From: Aradus depressus
Lineage: Eukaryota; Arthropoda; Insecta; Hemiptera; Aradidae
Reading direction: 5' to 3'
Length of the DNA: 64,000 bases
Assembly (NCBI GenBank): GCA_963662175.1
Contig: OY759221.1
Span: forward strand, 35,276,045 to 35,340,044
How positions within the stretch are numbered: position 1 is the stretch's first letter; every line of letters begins with the position of its first letter. Position numbers and translations under genes: made by a program. Below, piece after piece: positions 39,323 to 49,890 of this stretch. The notes below the pieces were generated by a model, which saw nothing but the letters and a program-made list of their open reading frames with translations, was not told where the DNA came from and did not search any database.

Positions 39323-40060
39323 TGAATGTATTGACATGTAATTTTATATATATATATATATATATTTTCTTCTTTAAGGCATTTCGACCATGAGGGTTAT
39401 GAATGCCTGATGGATGCAAGTCTCTGGGGATCCTAGCGGGTTAATTTGAACAGGCGCAGATTAATAATAATAATAATAATAAAAGAGATTGCAGTATACG
39501 GAATAGAAAGGCTACGTGATGAAGACAATTTTGTTTTATAATTTAGATAAGAGGTTTGTGAATTGCAAGAAATGAAATAGTTGGGTAATTTGGGAGCTAT
39601 TATTGGATAGCATTTCGGAAATATCCACCGCAAGGTTGAAGTTCTCATCCTGGGGACTATAGGTCATGCATTCAGTTAGAATGTGTCTGAAAGACAGTCC
39701 CACCCCGCAGCACTGACACAGAGGAGGGGGTTCCCGAGCCATCAGATATCCATGGGTCAGCCTGGTCTGCCCTATACGTAACCGAGTTAAAATTACTTCT
39801 TCTTTCCTTTTTTCTCTTATTGTAGTCTTCCAAACTCGAGTGGAGCTTTTGATGGTCCTTAGCTTATTATCGGTCATACCGAACCACCGAATCTGCCATT
39901 TGATCCAAACTCTTTCCTTGATGCAGACAACGAAAACTAGAAACCTTGAAATTTTATATTTAAATTCAAAACTCCATAAGGACAGCACTTATTAATTTTC
40001 CGCGAAATCAGCTATAAGAAAAGAGGGATCATAGGACGGGGGCAGACATTTTCAGATCAT
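39310..40060 (+). repeat. Rep-A fragment split by the LINE at 39355-39950
   Basis: Left part CCGATGTAATGAATGTATTG to 39343. Right part AAATTCAAAACTCCATAAGG to about 40040, with GCGAAATCAGCTATAAG. Removing the LINE restores the usual order GACATGAAATTTTATAT..CAAAACTCCATAAGGAC. Confidence 0.8.
39355..39950 (-). pseudogene. I/R1-like LINE 3' end: RNase H tail plus 3' UTR
   Basis: Minus strand, ORF part 39536 to about 39950: WIKWQIRWFGMTDNKLRTIK, KSSTRVWKTTIREKRKEEVI, LTRLRIGQTRLTHGYLMARE then PPPLCQCCG and SFRHILTEC. NKLR.IKP....W, LTRLRIG.TRLTHGYL and C..C.....HIL.EC are the RNase H end and cysteine cluster of I-type ORF2. 3' UTR (39370-39470) contains a (TAA)n and ends in (TA)n. AATTTTATAT occurs at both borders (about 39332-39343 and 39952-39961), suggesting a 10-bp target duplication inside Rep-A. 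Confidence 0.8.
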
Positions 40061-40898
40061 AAAGTTAAAATTAGCGAAACTTATGAAAATGTATCATAAG
40101 CTTATTACTTTGTGGCCCCCTTGAAAGTCTGTTGGAGAGAGGATGTTGATCCCAGAGGTGGCCTCTCCACATCAATCACCCAACCGACATGAACCATCTC
40201 CCTTCGAGGCACATTACCAACCTGCCTCACCAATTTACACACATTTCATATCAGATCTTGCCTCTTCCCCCTCCTCAATCCATCAAAAGTAATAACATTT
40301 TGTAAAAAATAATAATAATAATAATAAAATAAATACAGATATTGTGCTGGGAGTGGCTTCTTAAGAAGCACGCTGGAGCTCAAGTAGTTTCAAAGTTCGG
40401 TGAATCGCAGAAACCTATAAGGATGACATCTTTTAATTGTCAGTCGAATTGGCCAAAGAGACAAAATGTCTGTATATTGTAACAACCGTTCGTGGGGTTA
40501 TTTAATTAATTATAATAACTTGGATTCGCCAGCTATATGAAACTCAATTCTCAGGGTCATTTCTTTTTGTAGGTCCTTTGAAAGGCCGACAAAGTCACAA
40601 ATTCCTGCAAGGAACTGCAAATAGGTGATAAATCATCATAAATAATTGTTCACTTATTAGTGTTAAGAAACAGTTATAACAATATTTATTTTAATAAAAT
40701 ACAACAGGTTACATTTTTAACAAACTGGATATTAAGTGTAATTGTCCTTCTATCATATAAAAAGGTTCACTGAATTTAATTGTTTTAAATTTTAGATACG
40801 GTTCATTTTCTTTATTTTCAGGCATTTACTTTTGAATTATTTAAATCTTAATTTATAATTTTTTAAGTTTATAATGGTATGGTTGAAAAAAAAAACAG
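40061..40898. other. Unassigned; short Rep-A piece at 40395-40495
   Basis: An AAT microsatellite at about 40306-40330; a Rep-A piece (ACCTATAAGGATGACATC, GTCGAATTGGCCAAAGAG); the rest AT-rich. TTTTTGTAG|GTCC at about 40574 is acceptor-like with a short frame that stops within 20 codons; not called. Confidence 0.4.
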
Positions 40899-41040
40899 GT
40901 TACTCATCCATTGTTGAGAATCTATGAGGATAGAGCTGTCTTCTTGTACAAAGTGGTCTCTCCTAGCCCTCGTGATTGTAACGCCATGCTTTCCATCCCA
41001 TCATATCTCGTGCATCGTGGTCCTTTCAGCCATTCATATG
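40899..41040 (+). CDS. Weak exon candidate with strong donor
   Basis: Follows ACAG at 40895-40898 and ends at TATG|GTGAGT (donor at 41041), a near-consensus splice site. One frame is open: VTHPLLRIYEDRAVFLYKVV, SPSPRDCNAMLSIPSYLVHR, GPFSHSYG (phase 0 in, 1 out). The acceptor lacks a pyrimidine tract. On the minus strand an overlapping 87-codon frame (40922-41185) is equally protein-like (PYEWLKGPRCTRYDGMES), so strand is unsure. Not repeated elsewhere here; not recognised. Confidence 0.3.
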
Positions 41041-41635
41041 GTGAGTTTAAACCATATATGCTACTGTGGTCTTGAGGATGTGACCAGGGTCTATGCAGAA
41101 TTACTGTGACATGTAAAAATAATTCAAAGGTGAATCTGCTATGCAGCAAGCTGGATCCAACACATCCAGGAGTCGGGCTCGACATTCGATCAAAGACTGA
41201 AGACTTGAGGTTCGACTACTAGTTCGTTTCTTCGCAGAGCAGTGCAGCTCTTTTCGATGAACCATACCATTTTTTAAAATGATTTATATTTATTATTACT
41301 TTAATATTTTATATGCCTGTTTAAGTTATTTAATTCCTAATTATTTATTATAATATAATAAATCATTACATTATTATTCTGGTTATATCACAAATACTTA
41401 ATTAATTATGACCTCTGCTTCCTAGATCTGCAATATGTCTCTCTCTCCCATCCACCAATCCCTCGTCATTGTATTTTATAATTGTTTATCTTTCTTTTTA
41501 TTTTATAATATCAATTACCGAGTCTTAAGGAGCACCGACTGTCTCAATATATAAAGAATATTATAATGAATAATAAAATAAGTTGATGGTGAATTCATCA
41601 TATTATTATTTTGAAACGACTTGAAGCTCCACAAA
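41041..41635. other. Unassigned stretch
   Basis: GC-richer to about 41250, then AT-rich. Nothing identified. Confidence 0.4.
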
Positions 41636-41639
41636 AACT

Positions 41640-41905
41640 GTATTAATTGCTGGTATAATGAATGTATCAATGCGAAATTTTAATGCAAATTCAAAATCTC
41701 ATATAAGGATGACACCTATTAATTTTCTGCGAAATTGACTGAACGGAAGGGAAGTTTTGTGGAGTGGAGTTTAACAAACCCTAGTAAATGCCAATGTAAT
41801 AAATTAATCGACACAATATGTAGTATGAGAATTCAAAAGCAAAAATTTAATTGATTATTTCCTTCTGGGGAAGTACGTTGCCGGTGATTTACCGACGACT
41901 TTTTT
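41640..41905 (+). repeat. Rep-A copy, forward, head missing
   Basis: TATAATGAATGTATCAATGC, CTCATATAAGGATGACACC and the tail TCTGGGGAAGTACGTTGCC with GTGATTTACCGACG. Confidence 0.85.
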
Positions 41906-42120
41906 TATTTTCTTGAGATAGGCTGAAGTTGAGGTCTTTCAATGAAAATGACAGACATATCCCACAATGCCCCTCAGACATGAAGGAGACAGCACTCCAT
42001 AAAGGATGCACACAATACCATCGTACAATTTATTTCAAACATTTTTTCTCAGAGATTGTACACTCTCATCGCATCTACAATCCATACCGTTGTCTGGGAA
42101 ATGCATTTCTGAGTAATGGT

Positions 42121-42933
42121 TAGGGTGGTCCTTAAAGTGAAAAAGTTGAAATTTTCAAACGTGCTCCCCCTAGGTCGAAAGAAGTTCCCAATAAAAAATT
42201 TTTGGCGCCAAAAAAACGAGAAAACATATTGAATAACCCGTCCCCCATCGAGGTTGAATTTTAAATGGGATTTAACATGGGTTTCAAAGTTTTCTTCAGT
42301 CAATCGATTTCCATCGCTTTAAGGTAGAAAATGGTACTCAGGGGTTATCGGGGTCGCTGAAGCAGAATATGATGTTAAAAACTCATTTTAATACATGCCA
42401 GCTGTCAAAAAACCTGTCATTATCATTTACTTTTTTCATAATCACGGTTTTTTGAGTATTATCATTGTCGACAGCTGTCAAGTGTGAAAATTATTTTTAG
42501 AAGTTGATTAAATATCGAAAAATGTTTTCCTTACATTTTTTTAATCGAAACTAGTGGACATTTTTGTTTAGAAACTGATAATACTCAAAAAACCGTGATT
42601 ATGAAAAAAGTAAATGATAATGACAGGTTTTTTGACAGCTGGCATGTATTAAAATGAGTTTTAACATCATATTCTGCTTCAGCGACCCCGAAAACCCCTG
42701 AGTACCATTTTCTACCTTAAAGCAATGGAAATCAACGGCTCAGTAATCGATCAACTGAAGAAAACATTGAAACCCATGTTAAATCCCATTTAAAATTCAA
42801 CCTCGATGGGGGACGGGTTATTCAATATGTTTTCTCGTTTTTTTGGCGCCAAAAAATTTTTTTTGGGAACTTCTTTCGACCTAGGGGGAGCATGTTTTAA
42901 AATTTCAACTTTTTCACTTTAAGGACCATCCTA
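42121..42933. mobile_element. 813-bp foldback DNA element with 8-bp TSD
   Basis: Left arm 42121-42464 and right arm 42576-42933 are long inverted repeats (about 345 bp, around 95% identical by eye) around a 111-bp spacer. Ends are TAGGGTGGTCCTTAAAG and CTTTAAGGACCATCCTA. The 8-bp GTAATGGT flanks both sides (42113-42120 and 42934-42941). An 8-bp duplication fits hAT or P-type transposases. Frames in the arms (for example 42049-42303 minus) are mirrored fragments and no transposase is recognised. Confidence 0.9.
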
Positions 42934-42941
42934 GTAATGGT

Positions 42942-43150
42942 ACAAATACATTTATTCCGAAATTATTATTCTAAATACAGTCCATTGGCCAATAAATAAA
43001 CTGTTACATTGGATCTCTAAAGATGGTTAAATCTAAAAATAGGAAAGTTGGAGAGTTATTGCATATTCTTTGTGAATTATCGATTCGGCACCTATCTTCT
43101 TCAACTTCTCTGGACTTGCAAAGGCATCGAACATCAAACGAATGTACATA
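42942..43150. other. Unassigned
   Basis: Short stretch preceding the Jockey fragment; a frame begins at 43023 but is not recognised until 43151. Confidence 0.4.
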
Positions 43151-43285
43151 TTTCAATCCAAGGCACTCCCGGCCGAACGCACAATGTTCACCATACGTTA
43201 GCAACAAAACGCTGCACCGCAACTTGAACATCACACCCATTGACACAACCATCAAACACTTCAACTTGAGTTTCTTCTTGAAAAT
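43151..43285 (+). pseudogene. Jockey-like LINE C-terminal remnant
   Basis: FQSKAL in one frame, then after a short deletion YVSNKTLHRNLNITPIDTTI then KHFNLSF in the frame open at 43023-43289. The FQSK.LR....PW(Y)VSN.TLH.DLNI block is the Jockey C-terminal region. Only about 45 codons survive. Confidence 0.65.
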
Positions 43286-44412
43286 TTAATTCAGTAGTAA
43301 TTAAATGATTCGCCATTTAAATATTGTACTATGAGTTAGCAAGAAAAAACATCTATTAAATCATTACTATGGTGTGTCGGCAGTGAAAAAATATCAGGCT
43401 CAATACGTGGTTAGCAAACAAACTAAATTTTATCAGCAAGTAAACACATCTTTAGTCAGCTTAATATTTATGCATATTCAAAATAAATAGTCATGAAACA
43501 ATGTTATTACTTGTTTAGCAGGAACAAAATAATAATCATAAGCTATAATATTTATGTGTTCGCATATTAAAATCATGATCAGCTGACAAATTAAAATGAA
43601 CAATTATTCTATTTCATTGAATTGCGATTCTATTTTTAGAAACTGCAATGTTAAAGTGGGCGGAGCTAGGGAGGCGTGATACACTAGACGTTAGCCACAG
43701 AGCCCTCGACAGCAGCGCTAACAAGCTAGCCGGAACTTCAAATCTATTTATCATATATTACTCATTGTTTCATCTTCAATGAAGCATTTTGTTTTTATAT
43801 TGTTTTGTTTTTATTTAGTTTACCAAATAAGATTATTGTTGTAGGTAGGTTAGTCATTTTTACATTATTTTTCAATAAATGACAGCAGCCATGAAGTTGT
43901 GTACATTTGTTGCTGTATAAATCGAGTTTATTAGCAGAATAAAATACATTTTACAGCTTGCCAAAATTTTATAAAATTTGGCTTACAATTTGCCTCTTCA
44001 TTACTATGCTATATATTGCTGCAAATGTATTTAATTGACTGCAGAAATAAGCCAGGGGTATAGCCAGGGGCTAGAGCAATAAACCAAGATAAAAATTAAA
44101 TAAACTAAAAAAAAATAGTTTTTATTAAAAATGGATTGCTTGCAAGTTACCAATAGGATCTTCAAATTTCCCGTTCGTTCTGATTCCTAAATCAGCAATC
44201 AGCTGTTACATAAATGTACATGTACAAAACAAGTCATATTTCATTTATTTAAATATATATGAATTCGATCATTTCATTTCCTAGCTCAAATCTTCATTTA
44301 TGTTATACTTAATACTCTCAAAACTGACTTTACATGCCAATGTTTTTGCGATTGACCTTATCGGCCAACCACTCTCTCGTTTGAGACATCATATGAATAT
44401 ATAATATGTAAG
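43286..44412. other. Unassigned AT-rich stretch with one GC island
   Basis: A GC-richer island at about 43650-43745 holds a GC box (GTGGGCGGAG) but no open frame or initiator context. The rest is AT-rich. Confidence 0.4.
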
Positions 44413-45640
44413 TTGAACTTATTTCTGTCTTCATTCCCCTTTGCCTGTTTACCAGCCTCTTTGTACACTCAAGAACAGAAGCTAATTTACCTAAATGACT
44501 ATATTATACTTATTACAAAGCCCCTTATATTCCCCACCAACAATGTTCCCTCTAATGTGCTTAAATTTTATATGAAACATTTCATGCTCGAAAAATGTTA
44601 TGACATTGTGGAATTGGAAAATGTTCCTATAATCTAGTAGACATTTTTATTGTATTGTTTATAGTTAGTTCGTTAACTATTTAGATATTTTATTGAAAGA
44701 CTATTCAGGCTGTCTAGTTATTCGCGAACTTCTTTTATACAAACTGAAACAGGGATAGACCCGACTATTATTTATACAAAATAAACTGCATCATAATTAT
44801 ATACTCAAAGTGATAAACGTGGGAAATCCAAGACTTCCCAAGGCCCTAGCTAAAAAGGTTATTAAAAGGAATGTGCTCTGGTTCCGACGGATAAATAACT
44901 ATATATCGAACTACAATCTGGGAGATAGTCTGTCTGTTAATAACATCGTGATACGAAACACACAGTTATCAAATATACGGAATAGTTTAAAAGAGCATTA
45001 TCGCAATCAGTTCAGGGAGGAAATTAAAAACTCAGACCGGTACTTGCTAGGTAGGGAACTGGAGTTCCACGATTCAGTTATTACTTACTTACAGAGTGAC
45101 CTACCATTGTCAAATATTAGATTAATAATTAAACTTAGAGGTGAACTGTTGCATCTAAGCTATAAACCTATCAATCAATATACCTCCGAAAATATGGACT
45201 TTGTATGCCCAATGTGTTATAGCCCCTTCATCACTTCCTCATTACCTGTCCCAAATATGATGATTTAAAAAAATGAAATATTTAAAAACAACATAGATAC
45301 TTCATTTATGTTGGAATTATTAAAAGGTAAAGATTGGCAACTATTGGTAAATTATTGCAGAGGCTTACGATTTCAGAAACTGTGAATTAAATAAATAAAT
45401 AAATAGGAGCAAAGATATATTTATTATTTTATTTTTATTTGTATTTTAGAAAGAAAAATTTGTTGTTAATAAGTTTATAAGAAATGAGATTATAAGTTTA
45501 TAAGATAATATTATTTATGTAAATCTCCTCAAGACGGCTTAGGCCATTGAGTTTGTCTTCATAAAAGGTCACCTTATTGTATATATGTTTTGTATGTAAT
45601 TTTCTATTATGTTAGTTGAATAAAGACTTTACTAATAGTC
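44413..45640 (+). pseudogene. LINE ORF2 C-terminus with 3' UTR, frameshifted
   Basis: Segments in sequence: 44413-44637 (YTQEQKLIYLNDYI..), about 44680-44770 (LFRYFIERLFRLSSYSRTSF), 44759-45268 (LPKALAKKVIKRNVLWFRRI, NSLKEHYRNQFREEI, LIIKLRGELLHLSYKP, FVCPMC), then LLKGKDWQLLVNYCRGLRFQ and KL to TGA 45383. FVCP.C with a downstream WQLLVNYCR..L is like the zinc-knuckle end of LINE ORF2 proteins. At least two frameshifts. AATAAA at 45619-45624 fits its polyadenylation signal. Clade not determined. The 44810 frame uses a GTG start only by convention. Confidence 0.55.
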
Positions 45641-46299
45641 AGTTCGTTTTCTTGTCGTATCAGTCGTGTATGGGGATTCCACGTTAGGTAGAACCTAAGA
45701 TAAAGAACTAGATCGGAGATATGAATCATATTGTTGAAGGATGCTGAAGGACAGCCATTTTGAATTAACATACTCTTCAACTGATATCCTGTAGATATCC
45801 CATTTCGGTAACCTCTGAGTTATGATAGATGAAGACGCCCGAGGCCCCAGTTAAACAGGTCCCCTAACAGAGTTAGGTTAGTGAGTGCCTTAATACCATC
45901 AGATATGGCTCCTTCTGTCTCCTGATAATGGAACACCACAATTTAGATAGCCTCCTCCTCCCCCCACCCTCGCTCCAATTAACCACCATCATCGCTAGCT
46001 TCTACCCTCCGCTCTTCTCTTAAGCAAAGATTCATTTGAAACATTCCACTTCCTCCTATATCAGAAAGATGAAATAACTTTCAGCATATCTTGCGGGCAA
46101 GGAAAGATTAACTCTTTCTCAATATTTGTTGTAAGACGACGTGGAGGAGGATATGCACCCTATGCAAAGCTTAGGGAAATGTATGAAAGATCGGATCTGG
46201 TGGTCGTCTTAAAGAAAAAACAAAGAAAATAATGGAGACGCCGCGGTTTAGAGGAAAAATCGGAGTTTCAGTTTTTTTTTCTTTTCTTTCATTTATGAC
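45641..46299 (-). other. Unassigned; minus frame of 40 codons
   Basis: On the minus strand around 45825-45945 a frame reads VVFHYQETEGAISDGIKALT then NLTLLGDLFNWGLGRLHLS and a stop. It is coding-like and preceded by a possible acceptor (CCATTATCAG), but I do not recognise it. The rest holds C-rich tracts (45950-46020). Confidence 0.3.
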
Positions 46300-46553
46300 C
46301 TTATGCTGAGGCATATCGGTCTACTATGATGATCTCTGGTGGACATGAGCTCGTCTCTACTGTGGGAATCCTAAATTTTGTCTACACTAAATTTTTATTC
46401 AACTAGGGAGGGGTCTTTAACGAGTACCTGACATTGTACAGGTTCGGGGCCATACCTCCCAGATAAAATAAACTAAGGGCTTCGGTCGGGTTTCCAACCC
46501 ACAACCTTGAGCTCAGAAGACAAGCACGCATACCACTGAGCTACCGGCGCCCT
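46300..46553 (-). mobile_element. SINE-1 copy, reverse, central deletion
   Basis: tRNA head intact (TACCACTGAGCTACCGGCGC, B box GGGTTTCCAACCC). The central block is deleted: GTTCGGGGCCATACC joins directly to TCCCAGATAAAATAAAC. 3' part starts near 46300. Confidence 0.9.
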
Positions 46554-46664
46554 CACTTTTCTTTAATATAATGTATATTGAAGTGACGTCATCAGACTAA
46601 GATGTAATGTTAGTTTAACTTGGAGGGGGGAGGGATCAATTGGGACTTGTTCGAATAGGTTCGT

Positions 46665-46868
46665 TTATGTTGGATGAAGAGGACATCCCCATTCATCGAA
46701 CATATCGGTAGGGGATAGGAAAAGAGGTAGAACAATGTCCCAGCTGTAAAAGTTCCTCCTTGTAATCTTTTCCATCTCTTCGTCGTTGCCATCTTGGACG
46801 TCTTCTGCCATTTTGTCGACCTGGTTATCGCTGAACTGGTCCAGTTTGTGAGTGACATGTGAGCACAT
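46665..46868 (-). CDS. Candidate small protein or first exon, unidentified
   Basis: 67-codon minus frame: MCSHVTHKLDQFSDNQVDK, then MAEDVQDGNDEEMEKITRRN, FYSWDIVLPLFLSPTDMFDE, WGCPLHPT, stop. The internal ATG (about 46810) has a good Kozak context (ACAAAATGGC). The N-terminal half is acidic and hydrophilic and the C-terminal half aromatic. Upstream (right) within 200 bp are CCACGCC-type repeats and a palindromic GTGACGTCAC at about 46979, suggestive of a promoter. A second TGACGTCA lies at about 46585. The frame is not in any repeat here. No homology recognised; it may still be chance. Confidence 0.35.
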   Translation of the reverse strand: MCSHVTHKLDQFSDNQVDKMAEDVQDGNDEEMEKITRRNFYSWDIVLPLFLSPTDMFDEWGCPLHPT

Positions 46869-47482
46869 TGTTCTTCTTTAGGGGTTGAGGTCGTGGTTAG
46901 GGCTGGGATTCATATGGGTGGGGTTAGGAGTTAGCCATTTGTAGGCGTGGTCAATGGGTTAGACTGGGTTAAGGTGGTGACGTCACTCCTCTGCACCTGA
47001 ACTAATTTTTTTTCTCTACTATAGAGTGAAATTGTGGAGGATCGTTAGTACCCAGGTTCGAAGCAATTCGTCCTTTCTTCTGGGTACGTCCTCTCACTAA
47101 TAATGTTGTCCCTACCTATGGGAATATAAATGGAAATTCTTTTAGCATTATTTGACAAAGGATTTAACTAGATCTAACAATAAATTAAACTATTGTAGTA
47201 GTAGTGTGTTGAGGGTTGAGAGGGGCCCCACGAGACACTAACACACAAATATTGTTTAGAGGGTGCCCTCCGAAATTCCAATGTTACTGTTCAGTAACCA
47301 CGTCACGTCGTCTCACCAGTCTCAGATTGGCCGTGACATCATGTTCCACTCTCTCCACCCACTCTATACCATACCCAGCCTCCAATCTAAACCGATTTAA
47401 TTCTATTGGCAACTCTAATTCGGAATATAAACCTCATATTTACACATACATATTACATTCGTATCGATTCACATAGTAATTG
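46869..47482. other. Possible promoter region, then unassigned
   Basis: 46870-46990 is GC-richer with GGGGTTAGG/GGGTTAG runs and the CRE palindrome noted above. 47216-47476 holds an 86-codon plus frame that I do not recognise. Nothing else. Confidence 0.25.
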
Positions 47483-47622
47483 AGGGCGCCGGTAGCTCAG
47501 AGGCAGCTTGCTGTGCTACTCAAGATTCACTCTTACTTTTACCTAGGTGGAAAAAACATTGCGCACGCCGTCCTTCGGATGGGAGGTTAAGCGATAATCC
47601 CGAACCTGTACGATTTTTGAAA
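47483..47622 (+). mobile_element. SINE-1 copy, forward, 3' truncated
   Basis: GGGCGCCGGTAGCTCAGAGG head, damaged B box, central block CCGTCCTTCGGATGGGAGG, lost at about 47620. Confidence 0.9.
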
Positions 47623-47639
47623 TTTTATTTACAAAATTT

Positions 47640-47935
47640 ACAGAAATTTCGTTTTTTATTTTTGGATAACATTATATTCTCCTGAAAACACTACTTCGAA
47701 TTGCTTGCCGATTACGTAACTTTCTCTATATTTGAGAATATATAGTCAAAAATACGATATTGAGTTTTCAACGGAATGTTTTCCAGGTGAAATTAAGGGG
47801 TTTAACACTAAAACTCGATATAATTCATATATTGATAACAATTTTTATGTTTAAATGCAAAACCTCATAAGGACGACGACTGTTAAAATTGAACAAAAAT
47901 CGGCCAAAGTGGAGGCTGATTCACCGACAAGTAGA
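47640..47935. repeat. Rep-A fragments
   Basis: A reverse head (CCGATTACGTAACTTTCTC) abuts forward text (ATACGATATTGAGTTTTCAA, ACCTCATAAGGACGACGAC, AATCGGCCAAAG). Confidence 0.7.
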
Positions 47936-48360
47936 ATGTACTACAAAAATGTTTAAGTTGGCGCACACTCCGAATCATATGTATTCAGCGTAAATGTTCA
48001 CAACTCAGAGTATGTGTGTGTGTTGCGGGTCAATTTGAATTATTAATTAATACGAGTGTTGGATAATTATTCAGACAGGAGGGTCGAGGGATAAATGGAG
48101 GGAGAGACAAGATTGAATGTTTAATGTTGACCAAGCGACAAGGGACATGACAGAATACAGGACGTATGACATGACAAACAGATCCCAAGCAGCTTGAATA
48201 ATCTCAGGTGCTTAACAGAGGCCACCGTATGACAATCACGGCTCTCTACTGTCAATTTTCGGTCAACATCCACTCCTCCATGGAAAAATACGTATATTAT
48301 CTATAGAAAACGGATTTTTATGTAATAATAAAAAGTAGAACTACGAGACTATGCGATAAC
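47936..48360. other. Unassigned stretch
   Basis: No repeat family or frame identified. Confidence 0.5.
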
Positions 48361-48791
48361 AACGGTTGAGGTCACAATGGATAGAGCACGTCTGTACGTG
48401 TTTGTTTTGCCTGTGACGTTATCGGGCTAGTGTGGGCGCCGGCGGATGATTTTTGCGAATTAGCGTTGTGTAAAATTAGAAATTAGTGTAGAGTGATAAC
48501 GCGTTTAGATAGGACGTTGATTCGGGTGTCATTGTAAAGAGCTTGAGGAGCACTACTAGGACTCAAAGTGAAACAATAAAAATATTCGCCGAAATATATG
48601 TAAAAATCAGTATTAAATTGAAAATTGCAAAAAAATTAAAGATGTCTCATATGAATCGTAAATATGCGCGGAATTATAGAAAACGCAAATCAGAGGAAAG
48701 CTCGCATCAAAAGGAATTTAAAAAACCTAAAAAGTCTAGTGTCAAGCAAATGCAAGAGCTATGGCAGCATCGAAAAGAAAATAAAAAATGA
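48361..48791 (+). pseudogene. 5' end of a transposon-type ORF (related to 13308)
   Basis: GC-rich leader (GGGCGCCGGCGGATG near 48434), then a frame from ATG 48642 (or upstream in frame from 48543): MSHMNRKYARNYRKRKSEES, SHQKEFKKPKKSSVKQMQEL, WQHRKENKK, stop. Strongly basic. The (K)YA(R/Q)N.RKR.SEES start and the leader resemble 13060-13430. The ORF ends abruptly, so this is a truncated element. Superfamily unknown. Confidence 0.5.
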
Positions 48792-48854
48792 TTTTATCTC
48801 GACGTTTTCAAGGAAAATCTACAGCGTTAACCTTGACTACACCTTAATGTTTTT

Positions 48855-49065
48855 TTTTTTTCATTTTGGAAATCTGGGGTCTGAAAACATGAAGTTCCGT
48901 TGAAAACATTGCTTCGAATTTCCGTCGAATTACATAACTTCCCCTACACTTTGTATAACTAGAAGTAAAATGTAACATTGTTTAAAAGTTGTAATCAATA
49001 ATGTATAAAACATCATCGGCTATGTACCTATCCAGGGTGAATTAAGTAAGTTTCCGCGCTCTCTC
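48855..49065 (-). repeat. Rep-A head, reverse
   Basis: AACATGAAGTTCCGTTGAAA, TTACATAACTTCCCCTACAC, TTTGTATAACTAGAAGTAAA; then a short tail-like CATCGGCTATGTACCTATCC. Confidence 0.75.
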
Positions 49066-49407
49066 TGAAACCAATCCACCGACATGGAGGTGTCATACCC
49101 AGTGAGAACCCCCATATAAAATATGTATATATTCAGTTCATGAAGACGGTAGATAGTGCTTTCAGAGTATGTTACATTGTTATGTATTCGCACGAGTAAC
49201 TGTTCGCAAAAACATATTTCTGTTAATCTCAGTCTATGCATATATTTGAATGCAAATAGAAGAAGGTTAGCGGGTATAAAATATTTGGATTAAACCGCGT
49301 TCAGAAGGTAGGGTTGAGTTTCCCTGGGGTGCACCTTTCTTAATAAAATGAAAACGGCCACGCTCCGCCCCCCCTCGCTCAGGAAAACTTCAAAAAAAAA
49401 AAAAAAA
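49066..49407. other. Unassigned stretch
   Basis: Minus frame 49020-49241 is not recognised. A poly-A run lies at about 49390-49408. Confidence 0.4.
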
Positions 49408-49617
49408 AAGGAAAAGAAAAGAATAAGAAAACTCTTCTCTTCCCTATATTACAACATCTAAAGTTTAATATTAGTTTAAACTTTTCATCCGTCCTACTGG
49501 CCTTAAGATAAACACGAAATGGGGAAAAAGTCCTTCTTTTAACAATTCCTTATGATCTTATCTTTCTACTTTGGATTTGTATTATATTTTCATTTGTTTC
49601 ATCTGCTTTCTTGTCAC
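49408..49617. repeat. Dispersed repeat F, copy 1
   Basis: AATAAGAAAACTCTTCTCTT through TTTCATCTGCTTTCTTGTCA matches 50525-50730 in the same orientation at about 85-90% by eye. Both copies are followed at once by a Rep-A head (CTTCCCCAGC here, CTTCTCCAGA there). Confidence 0.85.
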
Positions 49618-49890
49618 TTCCCCAGCTATACGAAGCATAGGGAAAGTTATGTAATTGGTTAAAAATTCGATACGAGGGTTTTCGACGGAATTTCATGTTT
49701 TCCGACTACTAAATTTCAAATATGAAAAAAAAAAAAGTGTCTATGTGAACACGATACCTCCCGATAGAATGAATATACCGACACGAAATTTTATATGTGT
49801 ATTCAGACCTTTCTAATGGCGACACCTATTGATTTTCAGTCAACTCGACTAAAGGGAAGGAGAGGATTCGGGGGGAGACTTAACACAATA
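49618..49890 (+). repeat. Rep-A copy, forward, 3' truncated
   Basis: Head ACTTCCCCAGCTATACGAAG / CATAGGGAAAGTTATG, GAACACGATACCTCCCGATA, TAATGGCGACACCTATTG. Confidence 0.85.

Noticed and set aside
42049..42303. 84-codon frame in the foldback arm as a transposase
   Set aside because: It starts inside one arm and runs out of the element. The mirrored arm is broken, and no transposase motif is visible.
44810..45268. Stand-alone 152-codon gene
   Set aside because: It begins at a GTG, coding text continues upstream and downstream in shifted frames, and the end matches LINE ORF2 C-termini.
49618..49660. loxP-like sequence in Rep-A heads (TATACGAAGTATA)
   Set aside because: It shares only part of a loxP arm, lacks the 8-bp spacer layout, and is the normal Rep-A head palindrome present in many copies.
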